Program-made: the position numbers and the translations under genes
In this document: one piece after another, positions 1 to 10,204 of the stretch
Numbering within the stretch: position 1 is the first letter of the stretch
How the letters are laid out: the number at the start of each line of letters is the position of its first letter
The notes under the pieces: generated by a model
The model's database searches: none
The model's input: only the letters and a program-made list of their open reading frames with translations
What the model was told of the DNA's origin: nothing
DNA from: Ascaphus truei
Lineage: Eukaryota > Chordata > Amphibia > Anura > Ascaphidae
Assembly: GCA_036426205.1 (NCBI GenBank)
Contig: CM071567.1
Span: 287,916,145 to 287,980,144, forward strand
Direction of reading: 5' to 3'
DNA: 64,000 nucleotides

Positions 1-330
1 TGCTCATTTTAGCTTATGCACCTAATTATTACTCATAGAGAGAGAACTCTGAAACAACTGGATACACAAATTAAAGAGACCCCGCAGAAATTAGAACAGT
101 TTGTCGAATTTGAAAATGTAAGTAATGTGAAATAGAGGTAAAGGAAAGATTAGATAAAATAGAGGAAATAACCATGGACAATATAAATAAAAAGGTTTTC
201 AGAGATAAAACAGATTATGAGAACAACAAATATAGGGACTGGAAAAATAAAGATAATAATAGAACTATTATGGTTCTGAATAGACAAAAGCGGAGAGATA
301 GGAATACACCGATAGAAAATTGAAAATGTT
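1..330 (+). pseudogene. PLE-A, N-terminal fragment of Penelope-like polyprotein
   Basis: An open stretch at about 170-310 reads MDNINKKVFRDKTDYENN followed by a lysine, arginine and asparagine-rich segment. This resembles the basic N-terminal region of Penelope-like retroelement proteins, which precedes the reverse transcriptase (RT). The element starts before base 1, so the true start is not visible. The frame is lost near 330, where unrelated DNA begins, and similar basic coding-like sequence resumes near 2080. The later RT and GIY-YIG parts of the same copy lie at 2080-3552, 5693-5894 and 7411-8330. The N-terminal region is poorly conserved in the family, so assignment to the same copy rests mainly on position and orientation. 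Confidence 0.5.
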
Positions 331-676
331 ACCAGATAAAAAACATCAAATGCTTAAGAGGACAAAAAGAGTAGAGTCTCATAGGATCTGCAATGAAAAT
401 AATAATAAGTGTGGTTATACACCAAACTTTCAACCACATTATCATAATGGATCTCATTTGTAAAGCGAAGCTCACCACAAATGAGGCGCAATCGCGGGGC
501 TGAGGTAGGGAATTGTATAGAACGCCAACCACAATGGCGAGGGCACGTTTAGAGTGTAGGATAGTAGTGCAGGTCGGATCAGGGTAACAGAAGACAGCGT
601 TAGTGAGTTACTTGCCGGGTCTTGGAGTATAGAGCAGCGGATCGTTGGCGTACGTATCCAGAGTAGTCGTGGAGCC

Positions 677-743
677 AAGCCAGGATCAGTGCAGGAGAGG
701 TCAGCATCGTCATGGTTCCAAAGCCAGGATCAGTGCAGGAGAG
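677..743 (+). repeat. Two identical 23-bp direct repeats
   Basis: The 23 bases at 677-699 recur without change at 721-743, an offset of 44 bases. The repeat contains AGCCAGGATCAGTGCAGGAG. It could be part of the untranslated leader of a retroelement, but nothing else in the block confirms that. Confidence 0.7.
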
Positions 744-860
744 AATCACAGGGTAGTATCCATGCAGGGTCAGGCAGCAGGGTTCAGGCAAACAGGAACA
801 AGGCAGTGAGTGCAGCATCACACAAACAGAGGTTATGCTCGACAATGCAGGATAGAAAAC

Positions 861-908
861 AGGCTCCTTGAGAAAGACCAGTTGTTGGTTGAAACGCGTG
901 GGAGGTAT
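861..908 (+). ncRNA. Hammerhead-like motif H1 (degenerate)
   Basis: The order is a stem I strand CTCC, the box TTGAGAA in place of CTGANGA, a short hairpin (ACCA/TGGT), GAAACGCGT, then GGAG, which pairs with CTCC. Positions 3 and 8 read U and A instead of C and G, so pairing is kept but catalysis is not expected. The base at the cleavage position is G, which also breaks the UH rule. An AATAAA follows about 40 bases downstream, as near other PLE ends. Confidence 0.4.
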
Positions 909-2079
909 TTTATTGTTCATCCTTGTATGTTGCAATAAATATTTTTTCATCTTTACTCATCTCTGGGACCACAGTTTTTTCTTCACACTCAGAAGAGAAT
1001 TGGATCGTTTTGGAGTGCCTGGAGCCTGTTTTCTATCCTGCATGCATTTGGCCTTTGGAGGCACCCTTACTGGAGGAGGAGAAGGAGGAGTTTCCACTGT
1101 AGAAGTGCAGTGCAATCTGACTGACTGTGAAGGAGGACAGATACTCAATATGGAGCCTGTGTGAATCAGCAAGAGGTGATTTCCCTGCAGTTCAGCCCAT
1201 GAGTGAGAAACCTTTCTGTCAGGACTGCTGCATTTCATTCCTGTGAGGGAGGAGGACATCAGAGGGTACATCCAGCGGGGTAAGAGGTTACTCATTGCCT
1301 TACTTTTCCCCCCACCCCACCTCCTCTCCCTGGACATTGCTGCTATTTGTTTATACTCCCACCTCCTCCCCCACTCTCGATCTTCAAGGATTCTACAGAG
1401 TGTTTCTTTCCACCTGCCTTTGAGTGCATGGCAGCATCTTTTTTGTTATTCTCGGCAATGACTGGGAGAACTGAGAACATACTTATAGGACCTCCCACCA
1501 ATGGGAGGTGACCAGGAAGCAGAAGAAGGGCACAGTATAGGCTGCTGGATCAAACAGGTGCATTCTATTACACAGCCAATAGCCAGCGCGTCTGAATGTA
1601 CCCGCGCAACCTGTAGGCGACCCGGTCGTGCGCTGACATCACGCGCCACAAGAGATGTGCCAACACAGGACGGACCCGTGGGAAAGGAGGCGGAGCGAGG
1701 AGCGCTTCTGCACTAACCGTGACATCACGGCGAGGGTGGAGACCAGAGGCAGAACCCGCAGAGGTAGAGGCGGAACAAGGGAAGCGACCGCGCTGCGTAA
1801 TGGTGACGTCTGGCCGGGAGCTGGACCGAGGGGCAGGGACCACAGGCCACAGAGGAGACCGTGCACCACGCGCACGCTGCATATCAATACAGGAGGAACA
1901 AGAGTGCGCCCCAGGACCAGGAACCAAAGGGGACTGCGCAGAACCCGCACACCGTGTGTGAGTACCGCCACCAGGTTGCCACTCTTTAGTGCCCTGGTAG
2001 TCCAATGGCCGGGTGAGGGATAAAGGGGCAGGAGCAGCAGAACAGCGAATCCTCACATCATTACAGAATAGAATATATA

Positions 2080-3552
2080 GATAAAAGAGAACCAAGATAT
2101 AGATATCATTTGGATAGAAATCCTAGACATTGGGAATACAGACAACCTGATAGAAGGGATAACTCATACATGAATTGAGAATAAAAGATCACAGAGCACC
2201 CTTTTTAGAGCAAGAAGAGGGGAGCAAACATACAAAGAGAAAAATCTCTATTACTCACACAAATTCTGAGATATTATCCCACAAAAGAAGAAGAGAGGGA
2301 GACAGAGAGGATGTAGAGGAAGAAAAAAGAAGACAGATAAGGTAGATGACTCAGAAAAACCTAAGAATGTGACAGGCATTTTTAACTTGAGTGGTGTAAT
2401 TTTAGAAGATCAAGAAATTGCACTAAGTAAGGGCTTAAATGTTGCCCCAACTAATAATTCAATGAAATTCCAAACATGTATCAATTCACAAAAATATATA
2501 AGAAGACTGAGATTAAAAATATATTTTTTAAAGTCCAAGCATGAGGAAAGAGCAAATCTGGTTGTGCAACTATCTCAAACAATGACAAGTTTAAGCATAC
2601 TATACTCAAAAAAACCATCAAGATTCTATCCCAGTTTCTGTAGGGGACCATACTTGGAGACTTATCAGAAACTGGTAGAGGAATATCTGATGAATTTAGA
2701 CAAAAAAAGTGGGAGACGTTAGGCCCAATCTAACAAAAAATGAACAAGAGGCTCTTGAAAGACTCTCCAAAAATAATGATATAGTGGTTAAACCTGCCGA
2801 TAAGGGTGGAGAAGTAGTCGTTCTTTATACTAAAGACTATATTGAGGACTCCTTAAGATTATTGAACAATACTTGAACGTATCAAAAACTACAGAGGAAT
2901 CCCATAATAGACTTTTAACAGCAATTGTATCATCTCTTGGATGACAGTCTGGTCAAAGGCATATTATGCAAAAATGAATATGAATATTTAAAGACTGAGC
3001 ACCTGAAAATGCCGGTCTTCTATTACCTACCAAAGGTAATAGGTAAAGGTAGGTAAATATTTGACCAAACCGCCTGGAAGACCAATAATTTCTAGGATAG
3101 GGGCACTTACACAAAATTTATCAGAATATATTTATGTTATGTTACAGCTGTCAGTTAAACAACTTAAGTCCCATTTACGTGATACGACACAAGTTCTCCA
3201 AATTTTGGAGTCGTATGGGTCCAAGATTTTATATTGGCAACATGTGACGTCGCATCCCTGTATACATGTATAGATCATCAACAGGTGTGCAATGCCACAT
3301 TATACAGTCTATATAAGTACGAAAACATGAAAGAAGACCAAATAAAGTCTGTGGTCAAAGAATTTCATTTATGTTAGTCATAATTTATTCTGGTTTCAAG
3401 ATGAGCATTACCTCCAGATTCAGGGAACAGCCATTGTCACCTGGTTCTTGGCTAGATACTCCAACCTGTTTTTGGGTTGGTAGGAGGGTCAAAACATCTA
3501 GTCTAATAACATCTAGGGTGCGAACCTGGTGCTCTGGCGAAGATACTTAGAT
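2080..3552 (+). pseudogene. PLE-A, RT domain first part
   Basis: The segment at 2369-2722 encodes an N-terminal PLE block with FNLSGVILEDQEIALSKGLN. At about 2785-2840 the motif KPADKGGEVVVL is visible, a hallmark of PLE RTs. It is followed at 3010-3290 by MPVFYYLPK and, after a frame change, KPPGRPIISRIGALTQNLSE (RT motifs 1-2), then a degraded VTSxYT segment. At about 3400-3550 the frame reads LQIQGTA, ARYSNLFLGW and finally WRRYLD. The next residue of the catalytic YxDD box lies beyond the LINE inserted at 3553. Several stops and frameshifts make this a pseudogene. The protein would have copied PLE RNA into DNA at the target site. Confidence 0.8.
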
Positions 3553-5692
3553 TTTTATTTATTTATTTATTTATAAAATATTTTACCAGGAAGTAATACA
3601 TTGAAAGTTACCTTTTGTTTTCAAGTATGTCCTGGGCACAGAGTTAAGACAAATAATACATGGTTACAAATACAGTTACATAAATGAACAGGCTATACAT
3701 TATAACCAAAGACATTGCATGCACAGTTAAAGAAAATATATATTATGGGCGTATAAACAGTTACAGACCAGATTAAAATGTGAGACAGCCTTAGATTTGA
3801 AAAACTTAAACTGGTGGTGGATGTGAGAGTCTCTGGTAGGTTGTTCCAGTTTTGGGGTGTACGGTAAGAGAAGGAGGAACGGCCGGATACTTTGTTGAGC
3901 CTTGGGACCATGAACAGTCTTTTGGAGTCTGATCTCAGGTGATAAGTGCTGCATGTGGTAGGGGTGAGGAGCTTGTTCAGATAGCTGGGTAGCTTGCCCA
4001 GAAAAAATTTAAAGGCAAGACAGGAAAGGTGAACTTTGCACCTAGACTCTAGTGATGACCAATCTAGTTCTTTGAGCATTTCGCAGTGATGTGTGTTGTA
4101 TTTGCATTTGAGAAAAAAACGACAAATTGAATTGTAGAGGGTGTCAAGTTTGCTAAGGTGGGTTTGGGGTGCTGAGCCATATACTATGTCTCCATAGTCA
4201 ATAATTGGCATTAGCATCTGCTGTGCGATACGCTTTTTGACCAGGAGACTTAGGGAGGATTTGTTCCTGTAAAGTACTCCTAGTTTGGCATAGGTCTTGG
4301 TTGTCAGGGTATCAATGTGCATTCCGAATGTTAAGTGGGAGTCAAACCATAAGCCCAGGTATTTAAAACTAGTGACAGGGGTTAGGGTGGTGTTAGCGTT
4401 GGTTCTAATCAGCAGCTCAGTCGCTGGAAGCTTTAAAAATGTAGTCTTGGTCCCAAATACCATTGTTACAGTCTTGTCTGTGTTTAAAAACAGTTTGTTT
4501 TGGGAAATCCAGTTTTCGAGTCTCAAAAAGTCAGACTGAAGTATGTATTGAAGGTCAGAGAGGCTATGGCTGTGTGCATATAGGATTGTGTCATCTGCAT
4601 ACATGTGTATTGAGGCTTCCTTACAAGCTGTGGGAAGATCATTAATGAACACTGAGAATAGTAGGGGGCCCAGAACAGAGCCTTGCGGGACACCACAGGT
4701 GATATCCAGGGGGTTGGAGTTAGAGCCTAAGATGGACTCATGTTGGGATCTTCCTGATAGGTAGGACTGAAACCAGTTTAAAGCATGCTTCCCTATTCCA
4801 GAGCTCTGGAGTTTGTTAAGCAGGATAGCATGATCAACTGTAGCAAAAGCCTTTGCAGAATCTAGGAATACTGCACCAGTGAGTTGTCCCCGTTCCATTC
4901 CACACTGGATTTCATTGCAAACTTTTAGCAGGGTAGTTACAGTGGAGTGTTTGGGATGAAAGCCAGATTGGAATTGGCTAGGGAAATTTGTCTTGGTATA
5001 GTAATTGCTTAATTGGGAGTGGACACATTTTTCCTTGACTTTGTACAGAATTGGGAGAAGTGAGATTGGCCTGTAGTTTGAGACAGTGTTTTTGTCCCCA
5101 CTTTTGAAGATTGGGACAACTCTGGCAGTTTTCCAGGTCTTAGGGATATGGCCTGCAGACAGGATAGAGTTGACTATGGAGCAATTGGTTTGGCAATGGC
5201 TGGGGCCCCAAGTCGTAGGAACCTAGACTGTAGTAAGTCAGGTCCACATTGGCTGCTTAGTTTTAGTTTGAGGAGCGCTTGTGTAATCTCCTCTTCAGAT
5301 ACTGGGCCAAATTGAAAATTGTGGGCAGTGTTGGGAGGGGGTGGGGCTATGTGGGTACTCCCAGGATGAGATTCAGGTTCATGGTTTGGGCTGCGTTCCG
5401 CTAATAAGTTAGTGGCACACCCCACAAAGTAAGCATTGAATGCATTTGCAATGTCAGTGGGGTTTGTCAAAGTAATATCCCCCTTAGTGATATTACTTGG
5501 TTGTTGATGGTTAGGAGGTTAGAATATATTGTTGATAACCTTCCAGAAGTTAGCTGGGTTTGATGTATTTTGGTGGAGATTGTCAGAGTAATATTGTGCT
5601 TTTGCGTGGCTTGTTTGCCTTGTGCACATGTTCCGCAGGCATCTGTAGTGATTGAGATCCTTGGTAGTGCCAATTACTTTGTAGATGGTAGA
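3553..5692 (-). mobile_element. CR1/L2-type non-LTR retrotransposon, 5' truncated, inserted in PLE-A
   Basis: The element lies on the minus strand. Its 3' end at 3553-3575 is a run of TTTA units on the plus strand, as expected for this clade's repeat tails. The six bases TTAGAT flank it (3547-3552 and 5693-5698) and look like the target duplication. The 5' end is truncated inside the coding region, shortly upstream of the RT domain, so no endonuclease is present. Removing the element and one TTAGAT rejoins the PLE frame exactly through its catalytic box, which supports these boundaries. I cannot separate L2, CR1 and Rex1 by eye. Confidence 0.85.
3693..5640 (-). pseudogene. LINE reverse transcriptase (CR1/L2 type)
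   Basis: A 401-codon open frame at 3693-4898 carries the RT core: VFLDSAKAFATVDH (D of motif A in the altered form FATVDH), GVPQGSVLGPLLF (motif B), YADDTILY (motif C, both catalytic aspartates present) and the C-terminal SYRTPQNWNNLPETL block. The same frame runs upstream through about 5170 with IPKTWKTARVVPIFKSGDKN and NYRPISLLPI. A frameshift near 5175 moves the remaining N-terminal part (NAFNAYFVG, GPDLLQSRFLRL) into the frame of 5174-5470, and NFWKVINNIF is visible near 5530. The RT would make cDNA by target-primed reverse transcription. The endonuclease is missing through 5' truncation. The RT core is unusually well kept compared with the surrounding PLE, so this insertion is younger. 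Confidence 0.85.
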
Positions 5693-5894
5693 TTAGATGG
5701 TATGATACTAATATGGAGGGGCATCCAGGAATGCTTGAATTCTTTCTTTGAAGAAATTAATAGTAATAATCATAATCTAAAATTACTCATGTTGCAAGTA
5801 GAACAAAAGTAGAGTTTTTCGACTTAGAGATTGAAATAGAAAATAACAATATAAACACCAGAACTTTTTTAAAAGATGTTAACTGCAATAACTA
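5693..5894 (+). pseudogene. PLE-A, RT palm and thumb segment
   Basis: After the LINE the PLE frame resumes in DGMILIWRGIQECLNSFFEE, the region following the catalytic box in PLE RTs. With the LINE removed, the codons join as Tyr-Leu-Asp-Gly, so the second catalytic aspartate has become glycine. The frame continues past FLDLEI-like sequence to DVNCNN at 5894, where a MITE has inserted. Confidence 0.8.
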
Positions 5895-6185
5895 CCATAT
5901 TTCCTCGATTCTAGGACGCACTTTTTTCCTATTTTCACAGGCTGAAATAGGTCTGCGTTTTAGAATCGATGTATTTAAAAAAAATCCGCTATTGGGTGCT
6001 GCTGCAGATGCCGGCCAGGATATTCACAGTGTGCATGAACAGCACATGGCTGCGATCACCCCCCTCCCCTCCCCTCGAGGTGCAGAGGGATCGGAGATGT
6101 CTGTCAGGGCACATCAACATTGCCCAGAAGCGCCCCCACCCCACTTCCCGAATCCCCGTGTGAAATGAAGGAGGTGCAGAGGTAG

Positions 6186-6242
6186 CTGTGTCTCTCTGGA
6201 TGTGTTTGTGTGTCTCTCTCTGTGTCTCTGTATGTGTTTGTC

Positions 6243-6273
<31 letters not shown>

Positions 6274-6370
6274 CTCTCTCTTTATGTGTGTGTATGTGTG
6301 TGTGTGTTTGTCTCTGTATGTGTCTGTGTGTCTCTCTCTCTGTCTGTGTGTGTCTCTGTATGTGTTTGTC

Positions 6371-6413
<43 letters not shown>

Positions 6414-6511
6414 TTGTGTGTGTGTGTGTGTGTCTGTCTCTCTCTCTCTGTATGTGTGGGTATGTGTGTGTGTTTGTCTCTGTATGTGTTTGTGTGTGTC
6501 ACTCTGTGTCT

Positions 6512-6598
<87 letters not shown>

Positions 6599-6600
6599 TG
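6186..6600. repeat. (TG)n/(TC)n microsatellite
   Basis: About 415 bases of TGTG runs are interspersed with TCTC and GTATG blocks, ending in a pure TG run of roughly 80 bases. All six-frame products here are cysteine/valine or threonine/histidine repeats and are not genes. Confidence 0.97.
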
Positions 6601-6899
6601 CTACCAAAAGCAAGATAGGAGATTGTTAGAACATGTTCTTTTTACTTTAAGGAAAGCAATGAGTACAGGAATAAAAAGGTACTTGGTAACATCATAAAAA
6701 GGGCCACTAAATGTAAATAGCTAGTGTGTTTATTTACCCAGGACACCTTCCTGCCCATCCTGTTCTTACTGCTCTCTCATGCTCCCCTCTTTCACTGCTT
6801 TGAAATCTGATGCTGGCTGCTCTGACAGCAAAAGGGTTAAGAAAAATCCCCCCCACATTGCCACTGCCCCTGCCATATCTGTCTCTCTCTGGTCTGTGT

Positions 6900-7215
6900 G
6901 TGCCCCCCCCACATTCTCTCCCCCCCATTCTCTCTCCCCCCCATTCACTCCCCCCCCATTCTCTCCCCCATCCCTCCAATTCTCTCCCCCATCCCTCCCA
7001 TTCTCTCCCCCATCCCCCCATTCTCTCCCCCCCTTCCCTCCCATTTCTCTCCCCCCCTTCCCCTCCATTCCCACCCATATCCCCCCCCCTTCCCCTTCCC
7101 TTCCCACTCTCCTCCCCTCCCCCCCCCCCCTTCCCTCACATTCTCTCCCCCCCTTCCCTCACATTCTCTCCCCCCCCTTCCCTCACATTCTCTCCATTTT
7201 CTTTCTCCCCCCATT
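6900..7215. repeat. C-rich low-complexity repeat
   Basis: Variants of CTCTCCCCCATCCCTCC repeat with drifting unit length. The segment lies inside the MITE, next to the TG repeat. Proline/serine-rich frames across it are not genes. Confidence 0.9.
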
Positions 7216-7410
7216 CTGCCTGTCGCTCCCCATTCTATGTCTGCCTCTCTCCCCATTGGTTATTGAAGTGTCATGTGACCCTGTAAGTTAAAAAATAAAC
7301 ACAAAAATGCTGCACATTTAATATAGTGGGATTTTGTTTCCCAATTTTTTTTTTATTAAATCAAGGGTGCGTCTTAGAATCGATGGCGTCTTACAATCGA
7401 GGAAATAGGG

Positions 7411-8330
7411 TATATTGCTGCCAGCAGTTGTCATAACTTGAACTAGCTGGATAATATAACTTTTAGCGAATTTAGACGTCTAAAAAGGAATTGTTCAAAT
7501 AAGGATGATTTTGATAAACAAGTCCAGCCTATGTAAAATACATTTCTGGAAAAGGACTATAAAGAAGAAGTCATTGACCAAGCTATTGAAAAAGTTGCAA
7601 AAATAGAGAGAACATGAGAGAAAATGTTGGCAAACACAGACAAAAAGAAAACATTAACCACTGATAAGGAATTTGTACCCTTTGTGACAAAATATAGCAA
7701 CCAGTTTAGTAAGATTACTAAGATTTTAGTGTCCTGTGTAAGGACGACTGGCTAAAGATTATTATAAATGATAAACCAGATATAGTATTCTCCAGGGCTG
7801 TGAATTTGAAACAAAAATTTCTACGCAGTTACCTAAAAACAAATAGACAAAATTGTTGGCTGAGAAACAGTACTAAAGGTTTCTTTAGATGCCTTAATTG
7901 TAGGGCCTGTAATAACGTCAGAAAAACGGAATAAAATATAAGAGAGGTTATTGCTGTTAATACTGGTGTCACATATAAAATAAAATCCAATATATCATGT
8001 CAAACAGTTGTCTACATGCTGTAGTGTAGCTGCAAACTCCAGTATGTGGGCAGGACTATCCGTAAGCTTAAGACTCGATTGAGAGAACATGTACGGAATA
8101 ATATTCAAGGTCTTGAGACACATAGTGTGTCCAATCAATATACACTAGTACATAATAATGATCCTAGTTGTCTGAAGTTTTACGGGATAGAACAAGTTAC
8201 TCAGGATTGGAGGGGGTGATTATATCTACAGGTTCTCACATGATGAATCCTATTGGATTTTAACCCTCCAAACATTATCCCCTAAACGATTGAATATTGA
8301 AATTGATATTGCTTCAATAGTATAAAAATG
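7411..8330 (+). pseudogene. PLE-A, RT thumb, linker and GIY-YIG endonuclease
   Basis: The frame resumes with SSCHNLN and, after a stop in place of Trp, LDNITFSEFRRLKRNCSN, the conserved end of the PLE RT. At about 7660 FVPFVTKYSNQFSKITKI begins the linker, and GFFRCLNCRACN (a CxxC pair) follows. The C-terminal GIY-YIG nuclease is visible as CKLQYVGRTIRKLKTRLREH and THSVSNQYT, then IEQVTQDWRG and DESYWILTLQTLSP. This nuclease nicks DNA to prime PLE insertion. Scattered stops and frameshifts show it is dead. Confidence 0.85.
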
Positions 8331-9083
8331 TATTCTTATGAAATTATTAGTAGTATTAGTTAATATCGTCCTCTTCTAAATACATCTATTTGGAATTTTC
8401 CACCACAATTTGCACAATTATGATATTGATTTTATATTGTATACCTGTTTTAACATTTGTATAATTAATGTATAATATAAAATATGCTTTTATAATATGT
8501 TTTATATCCATATAATAAAATTAGATTTATTATTAAGTACAGTATGAATTAACATATTTATCTATATACCTATATCTCCTTCATTTAATGTTCCCTCTTC
8601 ACTACATTGCTATATCTTGTTATTAATTTCAATAATCTATATTTTAAATTATTTAATTGATGATTTCTGATTATAGCACCATTTTATTATTAATGAAATT
8701 TGGTAATTAAAACTGGACAGAACATTTGTATTTTTTTATTTCAATTTTAAGAGAATGTTAGTTTTATAACTTACATTTTAATGAGAATCAACAAATTCAA
8801 CATATATCTACTACAAATACAGTAAAAGAGGAAATGTTGAAGATGTGGATACATACAAATGTTTGGTGAATCTGCATTGACTTTCCATTCTGCCTAAAGC
8901 ATTTTTACTATTAATACTATTAATATAGTCTAATTAATTAATAATTATTTTAATAGACATTACTGATATGCCAAGGTGTGTAATAATCAAATCTGTTATT
9001 ACAAATCACCGAATTTTAGAATTTTAGTTAACCAGTCCCCTGTACTGGGAGCCTATTTAAAGCTATTCAGAACCGAGAGCTAA
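8331..9083 (+). other. AT-rich 3' untranslated part of PLE-A
   Basis: Very AT-rich DNA follows the GIY-YIG domain and ends at a hammerhead-like motif, the order seen in the other PLE copies here. I see no gene in it. Confidence 0.5.
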
Positions 9084-9122
9084 AATACCTGACAAAGCAT
9101 CATAGCGAAACGCGTTGGATTG
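9084..9122 (+). ncRNA. Hammerhead-like motif H2 (PLE-A)
   Basis: The box reads CTGACAA (expected CTGANGA), followed by a short hairpin, GAAACGCGTT and GGATT. Four of five stem I positions pair (AATAC with GGATT, one mismatch). The G8 to A change is what CpG decay of CTGACGA would give. Cleavage is predicted after the T at the end of GCGTT, but the mutated core should be inactive. Confidence 0.55.
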
Positions 9123-10204
9123 AGCCTTGCAGACCACTGTTCCAGTGATTGAACAATTTAATTAGTTAATTTTTTCATTAATATACTGTTTTTCATATAT
9201 TTAACATTTTCATATATCTGCAATTGAGACAACGCCCCGGAAGACATCCATTTTCTTCTTTCTCTAGAGCCGCCTTGTCTGCCTCCCGTAGGTGCCCTCG
9301 GTTGGTGTGAACTCACTACCGTTGCTGATTTTTGGCACTTTGCTGGATATGAATTCACTGTTAGATGAACAGACCTGTGTTGATATGTCTAATTATGATC
9401 CTTCCTCCTATTTGTTGGGTTTAGTATATTCAGGGCTTAAAAACAAATCCACTTTTTACCCTATACACATTATAGGATCACATATTAGAAAATTTGAGAA
9501 ACTTGTTGAATATTTAACTTTGATTTACAATATATTAAAAATATATATGCTTTAATTAAGTTACACACAACACATTTATGAGTGTGTGGAGCTACCTTTA
9601 TTAGAAAAAAAGTAAAAACAAAAACAAGCAGGCAGGATTGCTGGTCTAAATTCATTTTTGTAAGTAGCATGCTGTTCCTGTTACTGTATGTCGGATATAT
9701 ATTTGGCACAATGATCTTGCAGCATCAGATATACTTCTGTGCACTTTCAATTCCAATGGAAAAGTTATTTAATTTAATCTTTTCAGTTCTGTCTGACTCT
9801 ATCTATTTAGACAACTACGTTTTCTCTTCAGTCTCCATATTTTATCCTATATAAGATAACATTTATATTGGCAATGACTGATCTACAAACTTTGTCCAGT
9901 CTGTCATTCTCTTTCAAAATCAATTATCTTTTTCGGTTTTCTCTTTCTCTTGCTAAAAATCAGTCTCACCATATATTTCTTCACAATTCATACACCTACG
10001 TATTTATGTGAAAAGCTTTTTCCATTATATTGTAGGTTTTTTTTTACTGCTCAGTATATAATGCAGTTATTTTTGCATTTATCATGAAAAAAACATTCAA
10101 ACCAGCATGCCAATGTTTTTTTTCAAAAAGAATTAGTAAAATAATTTGTACATAATCAAGTAAAATATAATTTTCTTGAGTGAGGGGGTTGGTTTTGCAA
10201 TTAA
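9123..10204. other. PLE-A terminal region and unassigned AT-rich DNA
   Basis: The first few hundred bases probably belong to the PLE-A terminal repeat, because similar distances of sequence follow the motif in other copies. Short open frames (87, 90 and 74 codons) show no recognisable domain. No end of the element could be placed. Confidence 0.3.

Larger units (their letters stand above)
331..2078. mobile_element. Unidentified insertion splitting PLE-A
   Basis: This 1.7-kb block separates two stretches of PLE-A. It becomes GC- and CpG-rich at about 1560-2040, unlike the AT-rich PLE around it. The 8-base string AGATAAAA is present at both edges (334-341 and 2079-2086), which could be a target duplication but is weak evidence in A-rich DNA. 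Inside are a 23-bp direct repeat and a hammerhead-like motif. Open frames of up to 175 codons overlap each other on both strands in the CpG-rich part and resemble no family I know. The block may be composite. Confidence 0.4.
5895..7410. mobile_element. MITE with TA target duplication carrying microsatellites
   Basis: The ends are inverted repeats: CCATATTTCCTCGATTCTAG on the left and, read from the right, CCCTATTTCCTCGATTGTAA; both continue GACGC. TA flanks both sides (5893-5894 and 7411-7412). Removing the element and one TA restores the PLE-A frame from DVNCNN into YIAASSCHN, which fixes the boundaries. A TA target and this end type suggest a Tc1/mariner or pogo-related non-autonomous element. 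The interior is mostly simple repeat (TG/CT-rich, then C-rich) and has no plausible transposase. Open frames inside are products of the repeats. Confidence 0.85.

Noticed and set aside
868..1164. 98-codon frame with a hydrophobic start resembling a secreted or membrane protein
   Set aside because: It overlaps the hammerhead-like motif and retroelement-like sequence; no support as a gene.
1568..2095. 175-codon minus frame in the CpG-rich block
   Set aside because: Overlapping frames of similar length occur on both strands, as expected from GC-rich DNA with few stops; no domain seen.
6188..6697. Long cysteine/valine-rich open frames
   Set aside because: They are translations of a TG/TC microsatellite in all three frames.
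6734..7291. Proline/serine-rich and glycine/glutamate-rich frames
   Set aside because: Products of the C-rich repeat within the MITE.
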